Shown here piece after piece: positions 34,197-44,059 of a stretch of DNA of 64,000 nucleotides. Source of the stretch: Eupeodes corollae (lineage: Eukaryota > Arthropoda > Insecta > Diptera > Syrphidae); NCBI RefSeq assembly GCF_945859685.1, contig NC_079147.1, positions 309,068,485 to 309,132,484 on the forward strand, given 5' to 3'. The notes beneath the pieces were generated by a model. It did not search any database, had not been told where the DNA came from, and worked only from the letters and a program-made list of their open reading frames with translations. Every line of letters starts with the position of its first letter. Position 1 is the stretch's first letter. A program made the position numbers and the translations under genes.

Positions 34197-35675
34197 TTTT
34201 TTTTAATTCATTTTTATTAGTTAGTTACTTAAAACGAATGCCTTTCGGCCCTGAGTTCTATTTTACTTCAATTTATATTTTATTTATTTTTTACAAAATT
34301 TAAAAAACTAATATCAGTATCCTTGTTATTTTTACTTAAAAACTACTTACGATTAGGTGCTAAGATAAAACGTAAAGCTAACTTAAACTACCTATTCTAC
34401 CTATAAACTACTTAAAACTAAAACAACCACCGCAGCAAATCTAACTATCTAACATTTTTGTTTTTCATATTTTGTTGTTTTTTTTTTATTTTTTGTATTT
34501 TCTTTTCTTTTTTTATTTTTTTTCTATTTTTTTTCTATTTCCTTTTGTGCCACCATGCCTACTCTACTTAAAATTAAACCCTAAAACTATAAAACAAGCC
34601 GGCCAAGGCTTAAAACCCCATCCCGACTACAAATACTATCAAGTGCCGATTGAAGCCACCAAAACTGGTTCTCCTGCTTTACCCTATCAGTTCAGTCTCG
34701 TTCGGACACAGCCCTACTGAACCGAAGGAGCTCTGTTCCGCCTTGTGTCATGACGTCCCGATTGTACAGGAGTCACCTATCCACGGTTCGTCGTCTGACG
34801 TGGTAGATTAGCGGAACTTCCAATCTATCCTGTATCAGACCGCATCTGTCTAAAAAGAGGAATGCTTCTGGTGGAATGAAGCCGCTCAAGCGTGCACTTT
34901 TTAAATACTCGTCGTTCGGATAGAACGCCCCGTAAATTAAATTGTTGGTCAAAGACATAGCTCTTGCAATGTGACCTCGAACGAGTTTTATCACGAAATT
35001 GTCAATTCTGTTGATTCGAGCCCCGTTGTATAGGACCTCGTTTGAATAGTAATGCACATAAGAAGATTCGGGTGTTCGATATAATCCGGTACAGCGTCTT
35101 AAACACTGCCGCTCGAACACCCGAAACTTCTCCATCTGGGAAGGGGCAACGTTGAACCACACAGGACAACCATAAACGATCATTGGCCGTATGAGGGCCA
35201 TGTAGCAAATTACCTTCACTCTGGGGTCAAGCCGACTGCTAAAAAACAGTCGTTTCGTCAGAGCGAAGGCTCCTCTGGCCCTGGTCAGAGCAGCATTTAT
35301 ATGTCTGTCGAAATATAAATACTGATCTAACCAGATACCGAGGTACTTCACTACACTTTTGCTCGCCAATGGCTGCCCGTGAAGATCAACGATGACCATC
35401 TTGCGCCAATTCTTACACGTATCCCTCGTGGCCCTAGCCAACGGAGTCCGGAACAGAATTGTCTCTGGCTTCTGGATATTTATCTTCAGTTTCCAGTCGT
35501 CGCAATATCGCTGAATCTTGTCGAAATCACGCTGCAAGAGAATTCTAATAACCTCAACCTTTCGGGCCGTTCTGTACGCAATTAGATCGTCGGCGTACTC
35601 AATTGCCTTTGTAAGACTATCTATCAGATCGCTTTTGTAAATGCTGAAGAGAATCGGCCAACTCACCGCTCCCTC
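34197..35675 (-). mobile_element. young Jockey-type LINE, 5'-truncated, with 10-bp TSD
   Basis: The copy is flanked by TCTTAAGGAC on both sides (34187-34196 and 35676-35685). On the minus strand, an intact open frame from the truncation point to 34773 encodes about 297 residues: the end of RT (WPILFSIYKSDLI, then the intact box EYADDLIAYRT), the thumb (YCDDWKLKINIQKPETILF), and the post-RT region (VKYLGIWLDQYLYFDRHINA, MIVYGCPVWFN). A 3' untranslated part of about 560 bp follows, ending in a poly-A tract (T run at 34197-34204). RT fingers, endonuclease and ORF1 are absent by 5' truncation. Clean TSDs and an undamaged frame make it one of the youngest insertions in the window. Confidence 0.9.
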
Positions 35676-35699
35676 TCTTAAGGACCAGTGAAATGGGAC

Positions 35700-37045
35700 A
35701 AACTACCGGTGAATGAACGAACATTCGTCCATTTTGACATTTTGTTGACATAACAGTTTTTTATTCTTAGCGAATGACATTTTACTTTCCCAATTCACTT
35801 GATTCAAACGTTATTTTACACATTTCAAAAAGTCAATTTCAAACAAAAACACATTTGAATTATAAAAACCAATTGAAACTTATGGAAAGATAATAAAATG
35901 TGCATTTTGTTCTCTAGAAGAAGACAGTTTTGTAAAAAACAATTTGGAAGTAACGAAATGCAGTGTGGTTGCTACGAACTGTCAAACTCTATTCGCGTTC
36001 TGCATACCATCCACATCCACAATGTAACTAAAGGCCCAACTATAATAGGAATAAGCAAACATAAGCTTATGTCAAAAACCCAACGAAAATTCACTTAAGT
36101 TTGTGAAATTAATGCGGATAGCCATAATGCAATTTTGCTCACGTATCTACATGTCAGATTTTACCTATGCGGCGAGCGACTTAAGGCCCAACTATAATAG
36201 GCATAAGCTAGCATATGCGCGGATAAGTAAACTAAACGTGCGAACACAAATAATCTCAATACGAATGAACATAACGGAGTCTAGCTCCGTTTCGTTCAAT
36301 TTTTCTCAGTTTCGTTAACTTAAACAAACGTAAGCAGTATTGATTCTAACAAACTGTCAAACTCAATTCAAAATATAAAAAAAAACGAAAATAAAAACGA
36401 ATATAAAATTTTAATTTTATTTTTATCTTGTTTTGTTTTTGAAAAACAATAATTTTCACAACTTTTACTTTATTTGATACATATATCGGGACACGTTTCG
36501 GATATTTGTCATCCATCACCGGGCGTATAATTAACTCAACTTACGTTCTACATACCATCCACATTTCCACGAAGAAAAAGTTGGCAGCTAAGCCTTTTAT
36601 GGCTGGAACACAAGCACTCCTCAGCTTCGGCTTCGCTTGACGTTTACGAGTTCAGCCATAGGAATTTATAGGAACGTAATGTTACGAATTGTGAGTCCAA
36701 ACGGAAGCTCTAGTTTAAATTTGCTAAACATTTGCTTTGTCTGACAGCCAACAGCTGTAAAAAAGTCACCAAACAAAATACATTTGCTTTTCGAGGGATT
36801 CCTATTGATTATTATACTGACGATAAATTTAACTTTTAATGACAGAAATGCCATTTTTGAAATGTCATATTGGAAGTGTCATTCAAAGTAACCGTGAAGC
36901 AGACCCAACGTAACGCAGACGAAGCCGAAGCTGAAGCTTGTTTGTGTTTCAGCCATTAGTTTTTGTTGTGGAGCTGTTATTATAAATAAAAACTGGCCAT
37001 GGGAAATAAATATCGTAATGGACGAATATTCGTTAGTTCGTTGGT
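35700..37045. repeat. inverted-repeat-bounded segment with internal duplications
   Basis: The left text GAACGAACATTCGTCCATT (35715-35733) is inverted at the right as AATGGACGAATATTCGTT (37017-37034). The interior holds the MITE at 36600-36955 and direct repeats: AAGGCCCAACTATAATAGG at about 36029 and 36182; GCATACCATCCACAT-like text at about 36002 and 36549; AACTGTCAAACTC at about 35979 and 36354. It may be a non-autonomous DNA transposon of unknown family. No target-site duplication was found. Confidence 0.4.
36600..36955. mobile_element. Harbinger-like MITE, copy 1
   Basis: This is a 356-bp element with long terminal inverted repeats. The left end reads TGGCTGGAACACAAGCACTC then CTCAGCTTCGGCTTCG; the right end is its near reverse complement (CGAAGCCGAAGCTGAAGC, then TTGTTTGTGTTTCAGCCA). 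It is flanked by TTA on both sides (36597-36599, 36956-36958). A 3-bp TWA-type duplication points to PIF/Harbinger. No coding capacity. A second copy at 52284-52582 shares the ends and interior text (CAAACGGAAGCTCTAGTT against its reverse-complement-related AACTAGAGCTTCCGTTTG). Confidence 0.8.
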
Positions 37046-39894
37046 ATCATATTGAAATAATAGTAACTGAAAATTTTGTGAAAGATCGCAATTTCATTTT
37101 CGCTGATATCATTGAGTTTGAAGCCAACTAAAGTCTTCGATCACAGCAAATTATTTCTCTTTCAAGTTTACCTTCATTTTCACAAAAAACTTACTTTTCA
37201 AATTTGTTTTTAAAAGTGCTTCATTAGTTTCGAAATTTCAAACGTTCTCGTAATAAATGACATAACTTTGATGTAGGTTAATTGATACCATTATTTTTGA
37301 CAGAAAATACGAATTGATTTATTTTACAACAATAAACTTCAAACACGTATGCTCTAAACAATAGCCTTAGAGAAATGCAATATTTTGACGAAATTAATTC
37401 TTTGAATCTTTTATAGGTACATAAAATGTTCCTTGGAATGAGTTATGCTCCTGAATTATAGAACGCTCCAAAATATTATCCCTAAACTAGACAAGTAGGA
37501 GTTGGAAGTGTATGTTTATGTAACTGCATTGTAAATGAAATCCATATTTCATAAATTTAATGAAGTATAATTTCGTAATTCTCAGAAATAAAATAGAATT
37601 TCAAATTTACCATCACTCTTCCACCTGCGGTGCTTCACTTACTGTAAATTCGAATCTCTTTGTCAGAATACCCTCCATATACCTACCCACCTTAACATTC
37701 ATATTATAATTCGTCTCAATTTTCATAGGTACAAGGTACAAGAAAAAGGAACACATCCGTTCCTGTGGTGTGGTTTTACCTGTTCATATATCTCAAGTCA
37801 TTACAAAACTACACACATAAACCTTCCTCGCCTTATCCTTCAAAATGAAGGTACATTCTATACATTTTGCAGCCAGCAACATTGATGGAAAGTTCAATTG
37901 GAAATCTGATATTTTTTATTTGAGTTGTCGTTTGTCAAGTCTCGTTCTTATGTAGGTAACTCTCACATGACATACATACATATATAGGCCCCCAAACCAA
38001 GACCATGGATCTTTCTATATACAACATCCCGTTCGATGTGGCAAATCCAATTTACAGAAAAGTCCCACACAGAAAATGAAGAAGGATATAAATAAAAAGT
38101 AAGAGACTGCAAATCTAAGAAGAAAAAAAGAATAAGTAACAAAAACGGAATGGAGACTAAAAAGAGTATAATCGAGTGTCATTAACTGTTTCAAATAAGT
38201 ATAGCTAAAAGTAACCTTTGCCATCACTCTATACCGCTCTATTCCACTGACTGGTTTTTAAAGCCAATTGGCAAGGTCTGGGTTGACTGTGTCTTTACTA
38301 TGTCCACCGTCCAGGCCAGTCCAGTCTTCACTTCCACTCCATATCTACGAGTATATGTAGAAGACAACATCATGGCTCCATAATGTCTACCGGGAAAAGA
38401 CAAAAAGGGAACACAGGAGAGACGAGAATTAAACATTCATCGTACACGATGAATGACCAGACCATACCAAGCAATCGGTCATTTCTAAAAACCTGGCCTC
38501 TTATGCGGCTTTTACATGCCATCATTCTGCTGCGGACCCAGGGACATGAGCTGATAGAGCAACTACCATACGTTGACAACGGATTAATGCTCCCCTGCCG
38601 CATTAGCATTCTTTTTTACAACACGTTAAAATTATGGATGGCTACTGCTATTGTAAATGTTTTTATTTTTCGTTTTTCAAGATTCTGATCCTAATATATC
38701 GGACTCCTAAAAGTATGCCATAGTAAATATCTTGTGTTTATAAAGAAAAGTTTCTAAAGTTGTGGTGCATCGTCTGACAGTGGGAAATGTCAAACAGTGT
38801 TGACATTTCTGTTCAGTAAGATTTGACAATTTATCATAATCCTTCCAATGCGTTTAGTTATGACGCTCATTTCTGGTTGAATATTCATTGAAATTGACAA
38901 TAATGGTGATCGTATAATTAACTGATTTAACTATTTTTTTGTTACCAAAAAGCAGTTAGACATAGACTATATTTGTTTCTCTCTTAACCATAAATTGGTG
39001 ACAACTTTGTTTTTAGAAGTAGTCTGTTAACTGACCTCCTCGCTCATACAACTTAAAGCTATGTTGAGTCACTGCTATTGAAGCTTTGTAAGATATTATT
39101 CAAGCCTCCATTAGCAGCTTTCCTTTGGACTGACTAAGTATTAGTGAGTTATAAGCTTGCTAGTTGCAATGGCTGCGTTAAATCTCGTGTTGGTTAGGCC
39201 ATCGTAGATATTAAGACTTTTGGATACCTTATTGAACGATTAGATACCTTCATTCAGATTATTTTTCAATAATTTTTTTATAAATAATTTTAAAAATTCA
39301 CCCTATTTTTACAAAAAGAACATACCAATTTGAAAATTATTTTTGTATTTCTTCAAAATCAACAATAAAAGTCATAGATATGGATTCCTTTTTTGACATT
39401 CCAGCTGTTAATCAGCTGTTCTCTAACGCTCACAACGCTTAAAAGGTATGCGGATATCTTATCTACCTGAGATTGAACGCAACCAATTTCTTCGCTAGTA
39501 GCAATCTACTACTTTTTGCATCTGTCAAATTCTAAAGTACAAATAAACGTTATTTGCTGAAAAACTAAGTTTATTATTTTGGTTGAAGCTTATCGTACTC
39601 TAAGGTCTTTTATAGCATATTTCGTTAATAATTTGAAGCTACTTATACAAGTAGTATTTGTATATGCTAGGGCTAGAGTATCATATGCTATGTTTTAACG
39701 AAAGATAATTTTTAATAATTTTGTATCAAAAATTTAACATTCAGTGCTTTTTCGCTTAGAAGCAAACTGTAACAAAAAGAATATAGGGAAGAAATGTCAT
39801 TTGATAAAAATCTCTCAGCTTTATCAGGCGCTCTCTGGTGCTGTTTAATATTTTAACTACTGTCCCCATCTACTCGCACATGAAATTATGAGAA
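37046..39894. other. gene-free stretch
   Basis: No supported gene. From about 37620 to 38680 the sequence is G+C-richer and unique-looking, with only short frames of up to 101 codons that show no domain. The rest is A+T-rich. A 10-bp perfect hairpin lies at 38784-38809. Confidence 0.4.
38784..38809. repeat. 10-bp perfect inverted repeat
   Basis: The arms GAAATGTCAA and TTGACATTTC are separated by the 6-nt loop ACAGTG. No coding or TE context was recognised. Confidence 0.7.
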
Positions 39895-39902
39895 GATGAC
39901 AG

Positions 39903-41828
39903 CAGCGTTACCACTTTACTTCAATTGAAGTAGATCTACTTCTTTTTTTCAAATAAATTTAAAATCTACTTCCTACTTCGCACCATCATCAAAATATTGA
40001 AATCTACTTCATTTTCAGTATCTTGTTTTTTACCTACTTCAAATTTAATAAAAATAGACTGAATCTACTCCTTTTTTCTCTCACTCTTGTACATATGTAT
40101 GTAGTTTTAAAATTTTCTAGAGAATTAAAAATCGCTTAAGTATTGGCATTTGCAGTGAAGTTACGTTTATCTAATGTATTCTAGTGTAACCCTTTTGTCA
40201 TTTTCGACATACATACATGAAAGGGCCTAGAAGTACCTTTATCATAATTTCTAGTCAAAAGGGCTATTGAAAATGTCTAGGCTGAATTTCAATAAGAACG
40301 ACTTGATTTTAGAAAATAATGCCCTAATTCTCATCGTTTCACTTTTCAATAGACGAAAATTATTTATTGTTTTTGTTTCGTTTTCAAACAATCCTTAACG
40401 ACGTTTTCAAAGCTTATCGATCTTTCAATAACAAATTTACATACATACATAGTTTGATTTTGTAAATATCTTTATCTATCATACATATAGGGCATGTATG
40501 GCAAGTTTTGCATTCGTAAACAAATTCGAATTCGAGATTTTAATCAAACATGACGTTACGATTGTAGAGAAGACGAAAAAAGTAGTCCTCCGATGTTTTC
40601 AAACTAAAAATAACAGTAGCTTCAATACAAATTTGTACGGTCAAAATCGATAATTCGATTTTTTTTCAAAAACAAACCGATAGATTTTTTAAAATTCTTG
40701 CTAAAATTTGTGTTCGGTCCTCCGATGTTTTCAAACTAAAAATAACAGTAGCTTCAATACAAATTTGTACGGTCAAAATCGATAATTCGATTTTTTTTCA
40801 AAAACAAACCGATAGATTTTTTAAAATTCTTGCTAAAATTTGTGTTCGGTCCTCCGATGTTTTCAAACTAAAAATAACAGTAGCTTCAATACAAATTTGT
40901 ACGGTCAAAAATCGATAATTCGAATTTTTTTCAAAAACAAACCGATAGATTTTTTTAAGTTCTTGCTAAAATTTGTGTTCTTAGTTTAGCTTCTTTCAAT
41001 ATAAAAATATATTAAGGCTATCCCATCCCAGCTAGAACCATTATTTTGTTTTTAAGTTTTCTCAAGAACTAAACTATTTTTTTCTGCCAAAAATATCATT
41101 TTTTTTATTTTTAATTTAAAAACAAATATTATTTTTTTCAAAATTTGATTTCTTGAAAATGGGTTATAATTTTTTACAAAATTGAAATGCCAGTCGTCTA
41201 ATAATAACTTCAAAATTATATACCAAAAATATTATTAAACTAAAATTCAAAAACGATTTTCAAACGCAAATTTAAAAATTGTTTATTTTTGAAAACAAAC
41301 TTTTTTGCAGGTTCATTTTAATTCAATACAGGAAATAGTTTTACACAGACATTTTTGAATACATGAGCGAGTTCATGCGAACTAGTCATGCATTTTATTT
41401 TTTTTTTTAATGTTTTAAGTTGTGCCCTAGTCTTATTAGTCAAGTTGTACAAAAACAAAGATAAAAGGTTTGTTGATGTACTAAAATTGTATTACGATTA
41501 CAATAACTATTTCTTGAAGAACTCGTCCTTTGCAATAAAAACATCCTAAAGTCATTTGATATGACCAACACGAGCCCAATCTTTGCTTTTTTGTTGCTAA
41601 CAACCAAGATGTAATTTAAGAAATATTATATTTACATATTGAAGTATATGATATGAAGCCTTAAATAATTACATTTGTTTTCTACTTTTTTATTGAAATA
41701 ATATAATTTAAAAACATATAGAATAATATGAAAAACTTAATTTTTGAAATCTACTTCCATTTTTATCAATCTACTTCACTTTTTTCCTAAAATCTACTTC
41801 CACTTTTTTTTGAGAAGTGGTAACGCTG
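39903..41828. mobile_element. non-autonomous hAT element with perfect 8-bp TSD
   Basis: The 1926-bp element begins CAGCGTTACCACTT and ends AAGTGGTAACGCTG, perfect inverted ends of 14 bp, and is flanked by GATGACAG on both sides (39895-39902 and 41829-41836). An 8-bp duplication with CAG...CTG ends is diagnostic of hAT transposition. Both subterminal regions carry many copies of AATCTACTTC in either orientation (left about 39920-40080, right about 41748-41815), as expected for transposase binding sites. There is no long open frame, so it depended on a transposase from elsewhere. A 132-bp tandem repeat lies in the left half. Confidence 0.92.
40585..40981 (+). repeat. three tandem copies of a 132-bp unit
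   Basis: Units start at 40585, 40717 and 40849, each with TCCTCCGATGTTTTC. Units 1 and 2 are almost identical; unit 3 has a few changes and small indels. The unit also holds ATCGATAATTCGA. It lies inside the non-autonomous hAT, so it was copied with it or arose after insertion. Confidence 0.92.
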
Positions 41829-41836
41829 GATGACAG

Positions 41837-44059
41837 TACTAGATTATTATTTATATTAACTGGCACATTATCAAATGACCGCGTCCATTGACGGTATGCG
41901 GACAGATTTAATAGACAAAGAAGTTAACAATTGGAATGATCGTTACACAAAATTATAATTATAAAAAAAATGTTCCAACATTATTTCTGTCTTGGGTTAT
42001 TGTTGAATGTTGTGTAACTTTTAGAAAAACAATCGTTACATGAGTTGATCTTTAATAATATGGGTTTCAATTTTTCAGCAACAATCAGTATCAAAACAGC
42101 TTATTGAAAGCTTCCTCCTTGCCCAAAAATAGTGCCACATTTGTCTTAAGTTTACGAGGAGTTTTCATCCGTTCTTATGTACATACAACAAGAATCAACC
42201 ATAAATTCCGAAACTAAATTTATAATTCCCTTTAATTGAAAGTGGTGCATCTGAACACGTCTAAATAGTGACATTTCATGAAAAAAGAAACAAAATAAAA
42301 AAACCTAAATAATCAGGTATTGTCAAAAAGCTAAAAGTGAATGAGATTCAGAAAATTACTAAAAGATAAGTTAAGACATTTCTTGATTTTAACTTTAGTA
42401 AAATGTTATCGTTTAAGTTTTCTTTCTGAGTTATTAAATTACTAAAATATTATAATAAAGAGCATATTCTTGTGACACAGTTGTATAACCTTAGTTTCTT
42501 TTAAGCTGTTTATTTTTTTCAGTTACCTCTCCTTCTGGTCACATTTTGTAAGTGATTGCTGCTTTTGGTAGCTTAGGTTTTCAGGTTTTTAGGTTTTCAT
42601 ATTTACATACATTTTTATTTACCTTTCAGCTTTCAACTCTAAGTGACATTACGTGTACATTTATTTGTACATTTATACATATCTGGACTTTGTGTGGACA
42701 CACCATTTCTTTCATACCTACATCCCTTAATTTTTGTTGACAACAAAAAAACGCATTAAATATTTATAAAAAAAGAAAAATTTCTATGTATAAACTTTCA
42801 AAATTAATACTTCAAAAAAAAGAAACTTATTTTAGGAAAACTGAGGAAACTAATGCCACACCATAAACCATAGAAACATACCAAACCTTACCATAAAAAA
42901 AGAAGGAATTTTAACCTAAACAGCTTAAACTAAGTACAAAATGAAAAACTTTTTCCGGCAATTCGGTGGACCACAAAATTTATAAACATAGTCGACGACG
43001 CTAGAGTCTTCTTCCACTTCCGTATATTTATGCCTTTTTTCGTGTTGTATGTGCTAAGGACATAGAAGTACAGAAAACTTTTCTAATCAGTGATGGATTA
43101 AAATTAATCCTGCGAGGGTTTCTTGATGGTAAAATTTAAATAAAAAAAGGAAGAAGAAACTTTTATGTTCCAAAAAAACGGAGATCTCCGAGAAGTGTAT
43201 CTTTATTTCTGTAGGTTAAAATATATTAATGGCAAATAAATTGCTCAATTTAAAAATAATCAGAGTGCTGCGTTCCTGCAGAGGTATGAGGTATTCCTTA
43301 CTGTAATCGTTTAATTGGTCCTTAAGGTATAATTTTACCTGAATATTTTATAAATTATATAAGTTTGGTGGGTATACACAAATGGAAACTTAGGCATATT
43401 TTTACTTACAGCCGAGTTAAAGCCTTAAATCACTGTTCTAATAAGTCGATTTGAATAAATTTAGGAATATACATTTTATAGTTTTCCAACATACAGAGTA
43501 AATTATAAGAAGAAAGGACATAAAATAAAATATAACCCTCCCTAAAGTGAAAAACTTCTTAAGCTCCAACAATTGTATTGAAGAATGTTAAATAACTTTG
43601 ACATCTGTTGACCAATTTTATTTTCTTCATTTCAAATGGAATAAAAAACAAAGATTTTAAAAACATTGTTCATTTATGTTAATCCCTGTTTCCTTGTTTT
43701 TCGGTGTTTTGTCGTTATTTGTTTAAGCAATTTGTTATCAAAGTACCCGGTTTCAGTTTTTCTGATGTTATGCTCGTATATCCAAGTTAAACCTTGATAT
43801 TAATTTTTGGAGTATAATTAAATAAAGAGATTCCTTTTCCAGCCGCACATAAAGAATGTGGAATTAATATCCAAACTCTGTTCTCTAACACGTTTTTATA
43901 ATCAAACAAACCTTTTAAAGTAATGTACAATCTCTTTCGAAAGCTTTCACTATTTTCCTAGGGCTTAAACAAACAATATCAGAAGGAAAGATTTAAGGGC
44001 GACATCTATTATGCTCTTCTAAAACTCTTAAGTGTCAATGTCAATGTGAACCAGAAATA
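41837..44059. other. gene-free stretch
   Basis: A+T-rich sequence with no supported gene. Short frames only. Nothing resembling paired terminal repeats was found. The right end may belong to the element that carries the transposase-like pseudogene. Confidence 0.4.

Noticed and set aside
34773..35666. Long intact frame as a host gene
   Set aside because: It is clearly RT and post-RT sequence of a LINE with TSDs and poly-A.
40585..40981. CRISPR-like array
   Set aside because: Three head-to-tail 132-bp units without unique spacers, in eukaryotic DNA inside a hAT element.
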